This document shows, piece after piece, positions 30,515 through 37,489 of a stretch of DNA of 37,489 nt. Position 1 is the first letter of the stretch; each line of letters begins with the position of its first letter. The notes beneath the pieces are model-generated. The model searched no databases, was not told the origin of the DNA, and was given only the letters and a program-made list of their open reading frames with translations. Source of the DNA: Candidatus Harrisonbacteria bacterium (lineage in GTDB: Bacteria; Patescibacteriota; Minisyncoccia; UBA6257; UBA11618); the NCBI GenBank assembly GCA_016867415.1, contig VGJO01000003.1, positions 1 through 37,489 of the forward strand, in the 5' to 3' direction. The translations under genes were made by a program, and so were the position numbers.

Positions 30515-31984
30515 TTATCCACTAAATACTGCGCTCAAAATCCAGATGCCTATAATCCCGATAATGGCGTACTGCCAGTACTTCTGCCACTTATGCAGTT
30601 CCAGTTTGCCTAAAAATGAATAACTCCCATTGCCATGATTTTCTACGGTGTAACGTGCAATTGGAATAACTGGTACAAAGAGTAGGACAAAATAGAGAGT
30701 ATCGCCGTAAATCCTAGTTCCACATCCATTAAGAGTGAACATACTAGGCGCACTTGAGATTGGTTTGCCATGTTTAGCTGTTCTCTCTTCTAGCTTCTGT
30801 TTTAGTTCTTGTAGAATCTTTTTCAATTCCAAATCAGTATCGCTGTTATAAATTGCTTGGTTGATTTCTTCTATAGCCCTGTCCGATTTACCCGCCTTTA
30901 CTTTCTGTAAGATTGGGTCAAGAACTTTGTTGTATGCTTCCTCTTTTGTTTTATATGCAAGATTGCTCTGTAGGGTCGCAACATCTGCTTGGACTTTATT
31001 TTTAGAACTCTCTGTGCCAGAAATTTCCTCTGCGATCTTAGCTAGTCCCAGTGCAACCTCGGTTTCATTTAGATCATTGTGTAGATCAATACTAAGACTC
31101 CTTATCGCAGTTGCGGCCCTATCTCGCATTACCTTTGTTTTACTGTCGTTATATAATCCAAGATCGATTAATTTATTTAATTCAGATCGAATTAATCCTA
31201 TGAGTTCTTTTATGGTTTTCTTCTCTTCCTTATCAAGGGTTCCATCCTCGCTGACCTTCAACTTTTCCAATTTTTCAACCGCAATACTAATCGCTTGATA
31301 AGCCGGTCCCAAAACACTTTTCTCAACTTTTTGACCTTTGGCCGAAAAGACCTTCTGAAATTCGTTAATATAATCGCTGTGTTTATGGAGATGATACAGT
31401 TCAGTATAAATGTCAGTCAGGTATTCAACTACATGGCCTTTGAAATCAGAAACAATATCTTCACTGGCTATTTGCTCATCGTGGAGTTTGTATACTTTAG
31501 AGAAAGATGCCCAGAATTTATCTGAATCGACCAACTCTTTCCAGGCGATCAGAGAATTTTGTAGATATTCTTTGTTGTCTTCGACAGCAAGCGTAAGACA
31601 ATACAAAATTGCTAAATTCTTTTTATAAAAGAAAGCTTTTGTGCTTTGACCTTCAGCCGCCTTTTGCCAAACACGAATGGCATCGAGATAGTTCTTTTGC
31701 TTGAGTAGTCCTAAAGCCTGTTCATCAATGCTGTCTGCGATCTGAATCCAAAAGAAATACTCCTTGATCTTCTTCTTTGGAGCTTGAAGTCGTTGCAGGG
31801 CCTCCTTGACTGCGTCCTCAGTTCGAAAATCTTTGAACAGACCGACATCTAAATCATAGCTTGGAACATCATCTACTCTTAAGCGATTAATAATTTCCTT
31901 TGAACGTTTGAGGATATCCTTTTCGCTGGCCGAAATATCCAGTCCCAGAATGTGATATGCGTTGTTTTTGAGTGTATGTGACAT
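30515..31984 (-). CDS. membrane-anchored J-domain-like co-chaperone without HPD
   Basis: 489 residues. The N-terminus resembles a J domain: NAYHILGLDISASEKDILKR (8-27), a second helix, and DAVKEALQRLQAPKKKIKEY (57-76, matching the AY.vL.dp..R.eYD region). The loop that should carry His-Pro-Asp reads RVDDVP (36-41), so the Hsp70-activating triad is absent. A long helical, TPR/solenoid-like middle follows (80-400). A C-terminal module LNGCGTRIYGDTLYFVLLFV...ARYTV...YSFLGK (418-460) comes next, and a terminal transmembrane helix (about 469-487). Tail anchoring puts the J-like end in the cytosol beside Hsp70. Starts four bases after the Hsp70 gene. Confidence 0.82.
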   Translation of the reverse strand: MSHTLKNNAYHILGLDISASEKDILKRSKEIINRLRVDDVPSYDLDVGLFKDFRTEDAVKEALQRLQAPKKKIKEYFFWIQIADSIDEQALGLLKQKNYLDAIRVWQKAAEGQSTKAFFYKKNLAILYCLTLAVEDNKEYLQNSLIAWKELVDSDKFWASFSKVYKLHDEQIASEDIVSDFKGHVVEYLTDIYTELYHLHKHSDYINEFQKVFSAKGQKVEKSVLGPAYQAISIAVEKLEKLKVSEDGTLDKEEKKTIKELIGLIRSELNKLIDLGLYNDSKTKVMRDRAATAIRSLSIDLHNDLNETEVALGLAKIAEEISGTESSKNKVQADVATLQSNLAYKTKEEAYNKVLDPILQKVKAGKSDRAIEEINQAIYNSDTDLELKKILQELKQKLEERTAKHGKPISSAPSMFTLNGCGTRIYGDTLYFVLLFVPVIPIARYTVENHGNGSYSFLGKLELHKWQKYWQYAIIGIIGIWILSAVFSG

Positions 31985-31988
31985 ATAT

Positions 31989-34502
31989 TTATCGCGTTAT
32001 ACCCGAAAGGTTATCTTTAATTTTCTCTTGATCATCGGATGGGAGCAAGAGTGACAAATTGCGGACACACCGTTTCAGTTCGTCCACATCGCCAAGTTCA
32101 ATTGCTTTTCTACCTTTTTCTATGTAATACTTTGCCTCTCTTTTGTTGATAAAGGTTGGATTACTATCAACAATTTTTTTGAAGTGATGTACCCAAGTTA
32201 CTGGGTTAGAAAAAATAGCTTTTGAACTTAACTCTTTTATTTGCTCATTGATACGAATCAGTAGTGATTTATCGTTATTGGCAATAGCTTTCTCTCCTTC
32301 TTCTTTAAGTTTATTTAACTGATCGTTATTTGCGGTTCTGTCCTTCTCGTCCGCATAATCACTAATGATACTTTGTGTGTCTTGGATACCGTCTTTAAAC
32401 TCTTTTACTAACTGGGGCATCTCTTTCTCTTTTTCAATTTTATCCAAGGCAATTTTTAGATCTTTAATCTGTTTATTTGCCTTCATTTTTTCATCTTCGT
32501 CCACAGGAGCATTATTAACACTTGTTTGAGCAGATTGGATGTTATTGTCAATTATTTTTCTTTCGTCGGGCGAGAGGTTTTCTGAAATAGCTTTCGCTCT
32601 TTCTTTTTGAGTCTCAAGATCTTCCTCAATATTTTTAAGCTCAATCGTTTCGTCATGAGAGGTCGAACGAGCATTAACAGTGAGGTCAATCAGTGGGATA
32701 TAAGCCGTAACAAACACTTCTCGTGATTCGTTCACGACAACAGTTAGTTCCAGCGGCGTTCCCTCGGGGAGATCATGCGGCAAATCCTTCCCATTAATAC
32801 CCACCTTACATAGAAACCCATTACGATCTGGCATGTCAGATTCACCCTCAACCACTATAATATCTAACTCATTTTCCTCGCCCCTCTTCAGCTTTCTTGA
32901 TGTTTTGTAATCAGTAAGAAATCTTTTAATGGGGAGCATTGAACCTTTATCAAAAACTCTTTCGCAAATATTTACTGCCACGTTTCTTGTATAATCTTTT
33001 TGCACCACAACAATACCAACAGAATGTGGTAGGGGGGCGCCAGATACCGATAAGCCGTGAGTAATTGTGAATGAATCAGGGTCAATCGGAACAGAATTAC
33101 CTTGTTTGTCAAAGAGATATAACCAATAGACATTTGGTTTATTTGGTTCGACTGCAACCGTATCAAAGAACTTGCCGTTTTTTAGTTTGATTTTTTGACC
33201 ATTATAAAAGCCACTGTCAGATTGAATTTGTATATAATATTCCTCTTCTGATTCTTCCAGACTCTCGATGATCCCGCTGGCTGTTTGTTCCGTATCAGAT
33301 GTAAGGGATTCATAATTTAAATCAATAGATCGAGTTCCTTCCTTGAGTTTTTTGCCATCACTTTCCATAAACTCTTTTGGAATTTTCTGACCGATACCGA
33401 ACACACAAGCGCCTCTCGCAACTACAGTAAGAGGATCAACTGATGCATCAGTGGTGATTTTGAGATCAGCTTCAATCCTTTCTCGAATATAAGGAATCTG
33501 CGTCGGTCCACCGACAAGGATTACTTTTGCAACAGCACCGGCCTTGATACCAGCGTCTTTCAGAGTTTCCTTTGAGAGTTCTATAGTGCGATCAATCATT
33601 GGCTTGATCAATTTCTCAAAGTCTTTTCTTGTAAAATTAACGGTGAGAAAAATCTCCTTGTCATAATCGTCCTTCCCGATATTTTCCACCACGATTGAGG
33701 TTTTATCATATTCAGATAGCTCAATTTTAGCGGTCTCGGCAAAAAACTTTAATTGAGAAAAAGCACTCCTGTATTTTTCATTACTCCTATTAAAGTTTTT
33801 GATAGAAAACTTTTCTAAAATTTTCGGTACAATCACTTTATCAACAATTTCCAAGTCAAAGTTTTTGCCACCGAGAAAATTATCGCCATTATGTCCAAGT
33901 ACCGAAAGTGCTCGATCTTTGGAGGCGATCAATGCAACGTCAAACGTACCACCGCCAAAATCATAAATAAGCCAATTCTCATTCTTGGTATTAGTGAAGC
34001 CGTAAGCGATGGCGGCGGCTATGGGTTCTTGTAGTAACACCACATGTTTAAATCCGGCGAGGTTGCCCGCTCGCTTGGTTGCTTCCGACTGAAGTACCGA
34101 GAAAGCGGCTGGAACAGTGATCACGGCGGCCACCGTGCTGAAGTCTGGATACTTTCTTAAAATATCCTCTTTCAAGCTCTTCAGAATTTCGGCTGAGATT
34201 TCTTCCGGGCCCATGTCCACGTTGGCTCTCTCAAAGTGAAACTTTTCCGAAGTACCCATTAACCGCTTAACTTCAGGTTTGTAGTTCTTAATCTCTTCTT
34301 CCGATGCGTCCTTATAGAAACTTTCGTATGCTTTCTGGCCGACCACTTTATTTCTTGCCTTGTCGAAACCAAAGACGGATGGGGTATATTCTACGCCTCC
34401 CGGTTTCTTAACGATTTCAATATTGCCATTCTTATTAATTGCAACGGATGAATTCGTTGTGCCAAGGTCAATACCTATTTGAATATTTTGTTGGTTGACC
34501 AT
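31989..34502 (-). CDS. divergent Hsp70 with inserted domain and long helical C-terminus
   Basis: 837 residues versus about 610-640 for DnaK. The nucleotide-binding domain is complete (about 8-375): IGIDLGTTNSS (9-19), VVLLQEPIAAAIAYG (154-168), LIYDFGGGTFDVAL (178-191), KVILVGGPTQIPYIRERI (326-343). The canonical linker and DVTPLSLG start of the substrate domain are missing. Instead a beta-rich insert (about 395-500) precedes a recognisable but diverged substrate-binding sandwich (about 505-625), followed by about 200 residues of charged coiled coil ending in SGITR. This is not the housekeeping DnaK. Its neighbours encode GrpE-like and J-like proteins, making a dedicated set. Confidence 0.93.
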   Translation of the reverse strand: MVNQQNIQIGIDLGTTNSSVAINKNGNIEIVKKPGGVEYTPSVFGFDKARNKVVGQKAYESFYKDASEEEIKNYKPEVKRLMGTSEKFHFERANVDMGPEEISAEILKSLKEDILRKYPDFSTVAAVITVPAAFSVLQSEATKRAGNLAGFKHVVLLQEPIAAAIAYGFTNTKNENWLIYDFGGGTFDVALIASKDRALSVLGHNGDNFLGGKNFDLEIVDKVIVPKILEKFSIKNFNRSNEKYRSAFSQLKFFAETAKIELSEYDKTSIVVENIGKDDYDKEIFLTVNFTRKDFEKLIKPMIDRTIELSKETLKDAGIKAGAVAKVILVGGPTQIPYIRERIEADLKITTDASVDPLTVVARGACVFGIGQKIPKEFMESDGKKLKEGTRSIDLNYESLTSDTEQTASGIIESLEESEEEYYIQIQSDSGFYNGQKIKLKNGKFFDTVAVEPNKPNVYWLYLFDKQGNSVPIDPDSFTITHGLSVSGAPLPHSVGIVVVQKDYTRNVAVNICERVFDKGSMLPIKRFLTDYKTSRKLKRGEENELDIIVVEGESDMPDRNGFLCKVGINGKDLPHDLPEGTPLELTVVVNESREVFVTAYIPLIDLTVNARSTSHDETIELKNIEEDLETQKERAKAISENLSPDERKIIDNNIQSAQTSVNNAPVDEDEKMKANKQIKDLKIALDKIEKEKEMPQLVKEFKDGIQDTQSIISDYADEKDRTANNDQLNKLKEEGEKAIANNDKSLLIRINEQIKELSSKAIFSNPVTWVHHFKKIVDSNPTFINKREAKYYIEKGRKAIELGDVDELKRCVRNLSLLLPSDDQEKIKDNLSGITR

Positions 34503-34511
34503 AGTAATAAA

Positions 34512-35036
34512 TTAATGGTTGCTTAGTAAAATTATCTTCGCCTTGCGAACGACCTGACCTTTAAGCATGATTGTAGGCTCGACAGTTTCCTTCACGATCG
34601 ACTCCGGAAGCGTAGGGTCTTTCTCTACAGATAAGATATCGAGATTAAGCCCGTCATTGTATTTGTGGTTCTTGTAGTCCACAATCTCGATATCGTATTT
34701 TTCTAGGTAACGCCTTAACTTTTGTATAGAATTTTCTAGACCTTTTAACTGATTCTCTGGTAAACTCGAAGCAGATTTGGTGATACGTTGCTCGATACGC
34801 CACACTTCTATAGCAAGATCAGTAATCTCATTGGCCTCAATAGTCACTGTTACAAACTTAGGGGCTACTGCAGATTTAATTTCCTCTCTAATCTTTAAAA
34901 ATAATTCTTCGAACTTATCGGCGCCGCTGGACTGATGAACGCCCTTGCGTGAAAGGAGATACACAAAAGCAAGGATTAAAAGAGCTCCTGCGACGGTGAT
35001 TGCTACGACAACTGGGTTTGTAAATAAATTGCTCAT
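34512..35036 (-). CDS. membrane-anchored GrpE-like nucleotide exchange factor
   Basis: 174 residues. An N-terminal transmembrane anchor (about 9-28, VVVAITVAGALLILAFVYLL), then a helical region (about 40-113) and a C-terminal beta part, YDIEIVDYKNHKYNDGLNLD (114-133) through VKETVEPTIMLKGQVVRKAK (148-167). This last region matches the pattern of the GrpE wing domain (G.eviD..g..fdp..he.v......... GY...grvlRpA.V.v). Position just before Hsp70 strengthens the call. Canonical GrpE is soluble, so anchoring it to the membrane is unusual and would tether the whole Hsp70 cycle. The similarity is remote and based on my own alignment. Confidence 0.68.
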   Translation of the reverse strand: MSNLFTNPVVVAITVAGALLILAFVYLLSRKGVHQSSGADKFEELFLKIREEIKSAVAPKFVTVTIEANEITDLAIEVWRIEQRITKSASSLPENQLKGLENSIQKLRRYLEKYDIEIVDYKNHKYNDGLNLDILSVEKDPTLPESIVKETVEPTIMLKGQVVRKAKIILLSNH

Positions 35037-35040
35037 AATT

Positions 35041-35250
35041 TTATTTTATTAAATCATCAAGCGACACTCCGAGCGCATCCGCGATTTTTTTGACTGTTTC
35101 AATAGTGGGATTGGGAGTTGATCCAGCTTCAATTTTGGCGATTGTATGAAAAGCTAAATCCGCCTTTTTTGAAAGCTGATCCTGCGAGATACCGAGTTTG
35201 TTTCGGTATTTTTTTATGTTGTCTGCGATTGTGGATTTTTCCTTTGACAT
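35041..35250 (-). CDS. XRE-family HTH regulator
   Basis: 69 residues, a stand-alone Cro/CI-type helix-turn-helix: IKKYRNKLGISQDQLSKKAD (14-33), FHTIAKIEAGSTPNPTIETV and KKIADALGVSLDDLIK. First gene of the seven-gene operon, four bases before the GrpE-like gene, so it probably autoregulates the operon. ATG start. Two palindromes upstream (35256-35279 and 35285-35306) are natural operator candidates. Such a small repressor is common in mobile elements and defence cassettes. Confidence 0.93.
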   Translation of the reverse strand: MSKEKSTIADNIKKYRNKLGISQDQLSKKADLAFHTIAKIEAGSTPNPTIETVKKIADALGVSLDDLIK

Positions 35251-35255
35251 ATTCG

Positions 35256-35306
35256 TATAACTTTACTATGATAGTTATATAGTGTTACGATTACTGCTTA
35301 TCGTTA
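35256..35306 (-). promoter_or_regulatory. operon promoter region with two candidate operators
   Basis: TATAACT (35256-35262) and AGTTATA (35273-35279) are perfect inverted halves; TTACGAT (35285-35291) and ATCGTTA (35300-35306) are near-perfect. Both lie within 60 bases of the HTH start codon. Confidence 0.55.
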
Positions 35307-35431
35307 GTTAGTATATGAAATTTTTATTATTTCGTCAAACACAATTAGGGAGTTCCTTGTCGTTGCCCGCGCATGGGTTGGGTGGGGCAAGGGCAACATC
35401 AACTCTAGCGGCGCATTTTGCTTTACAAAAT

Positions 35432-35621
35432 ACGCGCTCCAATCCCGCCGATAAATCTGTCCGCCAAAAAAATTTCAGGGCGAAGCCCAAGCAGGCGGGC
35501 AAAAAGGAAGGGGGTTGGGGGGAAGGAATTTTTGCCCGCCTGCTTTTGAGCGGCGGCGGGGCGGTTTCCTTAGTCGGGGTTCTGCTCAAAGAAAGTTCGA
35601 ACATTAATCAAAAACGACCGC
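35432..35621 (-). repeat. 190-bp inverted repeat, right copy
   Basis: The reverse complement matches 28307-28496, with visible changes only at GATTAATG/GATTGATG and GGCGGACAG/GGCGAACAG. The 17-bp stem is at 35489-35505 with 35529-35545. The 187-codon plus frame 35315-35878 across this region is not a gene. Confidence 0.9.
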
Positions 35622-35865
35622 CAAATTGTACTTTTTGCGAAATCGTAAGATGTTGCCTCGGCGCTTCGCGCCTCGGCATGGTATTTTTCCGCAATTTTGA
35701 AGGCATTTTTGAAATCCAAAAACAAGGTGCGGTCGGCAATGCGGAAGTTCCTGTGCGACAGAACAGAGAAAACGAAGTTTTCAAAACCAATCTTTTTTCT
35801 TTCGCCTCTGGCGAAAGGTTGAGCACATTTTTCTTTGATTGCCCAAAAGCTAACTTCAAAACAAT
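35570..35865 (-). pseudogene. 3' remnant of a serine recombinase gene (remnant 2)
   Basis: A minus-strand frame opens at the start of the intact recombinase gene and reads FEVSFWAIKEKCAQPFARGE, ... NFRIADRTLFLDFKNAFKIA, EKYHAEARSAEATSYDFAKS, ending VRTFFEQNPD with a stop at 35570-35572. It matches the last 95 residues of the intact recombinase, in opposite orientation. Its 3' end lies within the inverted repeat. Confidence 0.85.
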
Positions 35866-37413
35866 ATGGACAACTTAAATTTACAAACCAAAAAGTTTTT
35901 CCTCTATGCTCGCAAATCTACGGACGAGCCAGAGAGGCAGGTTTTAAGTATTGAGGCGCAAATGTTTGAACTGCGAGAATTTGCCAAAAAAGAAGGCTTG
36001 AATATCGTCCGTGAATTTGTGGAAAGCAAAACCGCCAAAGAACCGGGCAGAGAAATTTTTAACGAAATGGTGGCGAGCATAGAGAAAAATGAAGCCGAGG
36101 GAATTTTAGCGTGGCACCCTGACCGCCTTGCGAGAAATAGTATAGACGGCGGACGAATAATTTATTTGATAGATACTGGCAAAATATCCGCGCTAAAATT
36201 CCCGACTTTTTGGTTTGATCCGACACCACAGGGAAAATTTATGTTGTCCATTGCTTTTGGGCAATCAAAATATTATGTGGATAATCTTTCGGAAAACATA
36301 AAGAGGGGTATTCGCCAGAAGCTGCGAAATGGAATATGGCCCGCTTGGGCGCCACTGGGCTATATAAACGACAAAAACGCTCGCTGTATCACTGTTGATA
36401 AAGAAAAAGCAAAATATATCAAGCGGGCCTTTGAAATGTACGCCACTGGCGAATACCCCCTCGCTCAAATCCGAAAGATTATCAATTCCTTGGGCTTGGT
36501 TGGCAAGAAAGGCAAGATGCTTTCGGTCTCAAATTATCAATATATGCTCAAAAATAAAATCTATTACGGAATTATTGAATACAACGGCGAAATGTATGAC
36601 GGAAAGCATGAACCGATTGTCACAAAGAAACTTTTTGATTCCGTTCAAGAAGTGATGATGAATAAATCTAAACCGAAAACGCCAAAATTGAAACCTTATG
36701 TGTATAGAGGATTTTTCCGTTGCGGAGAGTGCGGTTGCTTCATCACGACCGAAACACAAAAGAGTCATAACTATTTGCGATGCACTAAACGGAAAAATCC
36801 TTGCACGCAAAAATATGTCCGTGAAGAAATCATCACTTCTCAAATAAAGGAAGAAATCAAAAAAGTTTCTTTGTCTTCCGCTTGGGCAAATGCTTCAATC
36901 AATTATTTTGAAAACGAGAAAATGAAAATTGCCCAAGCGGAAAGCTCTTTCGCCCAAAAAGCGAGGCGGGAGCTTGTAGAGATAGAAACGAAACTTGATC
37001 GCTTGCTGGATTTGCAACTGGACGGCAATTTGTCGCAAGCGGAATATACCGCCAAAAAGCACAAGCTCATTCTCGCTAAAAAAGATTTTGAAGAAAAAAT
37101 CATCGCTTTTGGGCGAAAAAGTAATAATCGGTTCGAACTTGCCATAAACTTCATAAAAGAAGCCAACCAAGCCGAAAAATGCGCTCAACAAGAAAATCCC
37201 GAAAGGATTCGGGATTTTCTCAAAAAGATTGGTTCGAACTTCCGCATTGCCGACCGCACTTTGGTTTTGGATTTCAAAAATGCCTTCAAAATTGCGGAAA
37301 AATACCATGCCGAGGCGCTTTGCGCCGAGGCTAATTCTTACGATTTCACAAAAAGTGAAAATTGGCGGTGTGCTTTCGAAAAAATTCGAACTGATTTCGC
37401 CCAAAATTTGTAG
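35866..37413 (+). CDS. large serine recombinase (integrase)
   Basis: 515 residues. Resolvase catalytic domain: FFLYARKSTDEPERQ with nucleophile Ser18, HPDRLARN (84-91, catalytic Arg pair), and a long helix around 130-150. The recombinase domain (about 160-265) includes RKIINSLGLVGKKGKMLSVS and YQYMLKNKIYYGII. The zinc ribbon uses C286-x2-C289 and C306/C313, followed by a coiled coil (about 350-420; AQKARRELVEIETKLDRLLD). All catalytic residues are present. Large serine recombinases integrate and excise phages and genomic islands at short att sites. It starts directly at the edge of the inverted recombinase remnant, and a GC-rich hairpin follows its stop. Confidence 0.95.
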   Translation: MDNLNLQTKKFFLYARKSTDEPERQVLSIEAQMFELREFAKKEGLNIVREFVESKTAKEPGREIFNEMVASIEKNEAEGILAWHPDRLARNSIDGGRIIYLIDTGKISALKFPTFWFDPTPQGKFMLSIAFGQSKYYVDNLSENIKRGIRQKLRNGIWPAWAPLGYINDKNARCITVDKEKAKYIKRAFEMYATGEYPLAQIRKIINSLGLVGKKGKMLSVSNYQYMLKNKIYYGIIEYNGEMYDGKHEPIVTKKLFDSVQEVMMNKSKPKTPKLKPYVYRGFFRCGECGCFITTETQKSHNYLRCTKRKNPCTQKYVREEIITSQIKEEIKKVSLSSAWANASINYFENEKMKIAQAESSFAQKARRELVEIETKLDRLLDLQLDGNLSQAEYTAKKHKLILAKKDFEEKIIAFGRKSNNRFELAINFIKEANQAEKCAQQENPERIRDFLKKIGSNFRIADRTLVLDFKNAFKIAEKYHAEALCAEANSYDFTKSENWRCAFEKIRTDFAQNL

Positions 37414-37414
37414 A

Positions 37415-37451
37415 GCGGGCGGAATTCCCCCCAGACCCTCCTTCCGCCCGC
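37415..37451 (+). repeat. GC-rich hairpin after the recombinase gene
   Basis: GCGGGCGGAA (37415-37424) pairs with TTCCGCCCGC (37442-37451); the loop TTCCCCCCAGACCCTCC resembles the loops of the 28.4-kb and 35.5-kb hairpins (TTCCCCCCAACCCCCTTCC). No U-tract follows. Possible att-linked or terminator structure. Confidence 0.65.
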
Positions 37452-37489
37452 CCGCAGAAGCGACCCTTTCGGATTGAAAAAACTGCCAA

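Larger units (their letters stand above)
28139..37489. mobile_element. accessory island with inverted repeats, serine recombinase and chaperone operon
   Basis: Left boundary inferred at the first recombinase-tail remnant (28139); right boundary not reached. Contents: two stacked recombinase 3' tails, inverted repeat, seven-gene minus-strand operon, inverted repeat, inverted recombinase remnant, intact large serine recombinase. The sequence character changes sharply from the housekeeping block at 28.1 kb. Confidence 0.7.

Noticed and set aside
35315-35878. 187-codon plus-strand frame before the recombinase
   Set aside because: It runs through the right inverted repeat, its hairpin and an antisense recombinase remnant; the left repeat gives an equivalent chance frame. 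No protein features.

Overview
The window most likely comes from a Candidate Phyla Radiation (Patescibacteria) genome, possibly Parcubacteria-like. The signs are an IF-2 without its N-terminal region, a ValRS that stops right after its anticodon-binding region, many small single-membrane-span surface proteins, a short 3D-domain exoprotein and tightly packed genes on both strands. TGA is used as a stop (for example after the dCTP deaminase-like gene), so this is code 11, not the TGA=Gly code of Gracilibacteria/Absconditabacteria. The phylum call is inference; no rRNA is present.

Region 1 (1-6.1 kb, all minus) is a cell-surface block: the N-terminal 865 codons of a large secreted adhesin/fibre-like protein, two membrane-anchored proteins of unknown function, a prepilin-like DUF1559 protein of a family typical of Planctomycetes, and a small one-span protein. 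Region 2 (5.8-9.4 kb) has tRNA-Ala, tRNA-Pro and tRNA-Lys, the CCA-adding enzyme, and two very small genes (47 and 37 codons).

Region 3 (9.5-26.5 kb) is the housekeeping core: a SIMPL-domain protein, recG, a dCTP deaminase/dUTPase-family gene, a two-gene operon of unknowns, tsaD-valS-prsW-like, a 3D-domain protein, typA, an AT-rich methyltransferase-like gene, tRNA-Leu and tRNA-Cys, rbfA and infB. It is seeded with palindromic repeats. One family of about 130 bp has terminal inverted repeats, and one copy lies in frame inside tsaD. A second, short family lies in frame in both tsaD and valS.

Region 4 (26.6-28.1 kb) has a DUF805 membrane protein and a CapA-type phosphoesterase. Region 5 (28.1-37.5 kb) is an accessory/mobile island. 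A 190-bp near-perfect inverted repeat (28307-28496 and 35432-35621), each copy carrying the 3' tail of a serine-recombinase gene and a GC-rich hairpin, brackets a seven-gene operon read on the minus strand: XRE regulator, membrane-anchored GrpE-like protein, divergent Hsp70, membrane-anchored J-like protein, membrane-anchored coiled-coil protein, AAA+ ATPase, DUF6804-like membrane protein. An intact large serine recombinase follows, next to an inverted recombinase remnant. The natural reading is a membrane-tethered chaperone/AAA machine carried as cargo. It is the best candidate here for an undescribed system, and a defence or envelope-proteostasis role is only a hypothesis.
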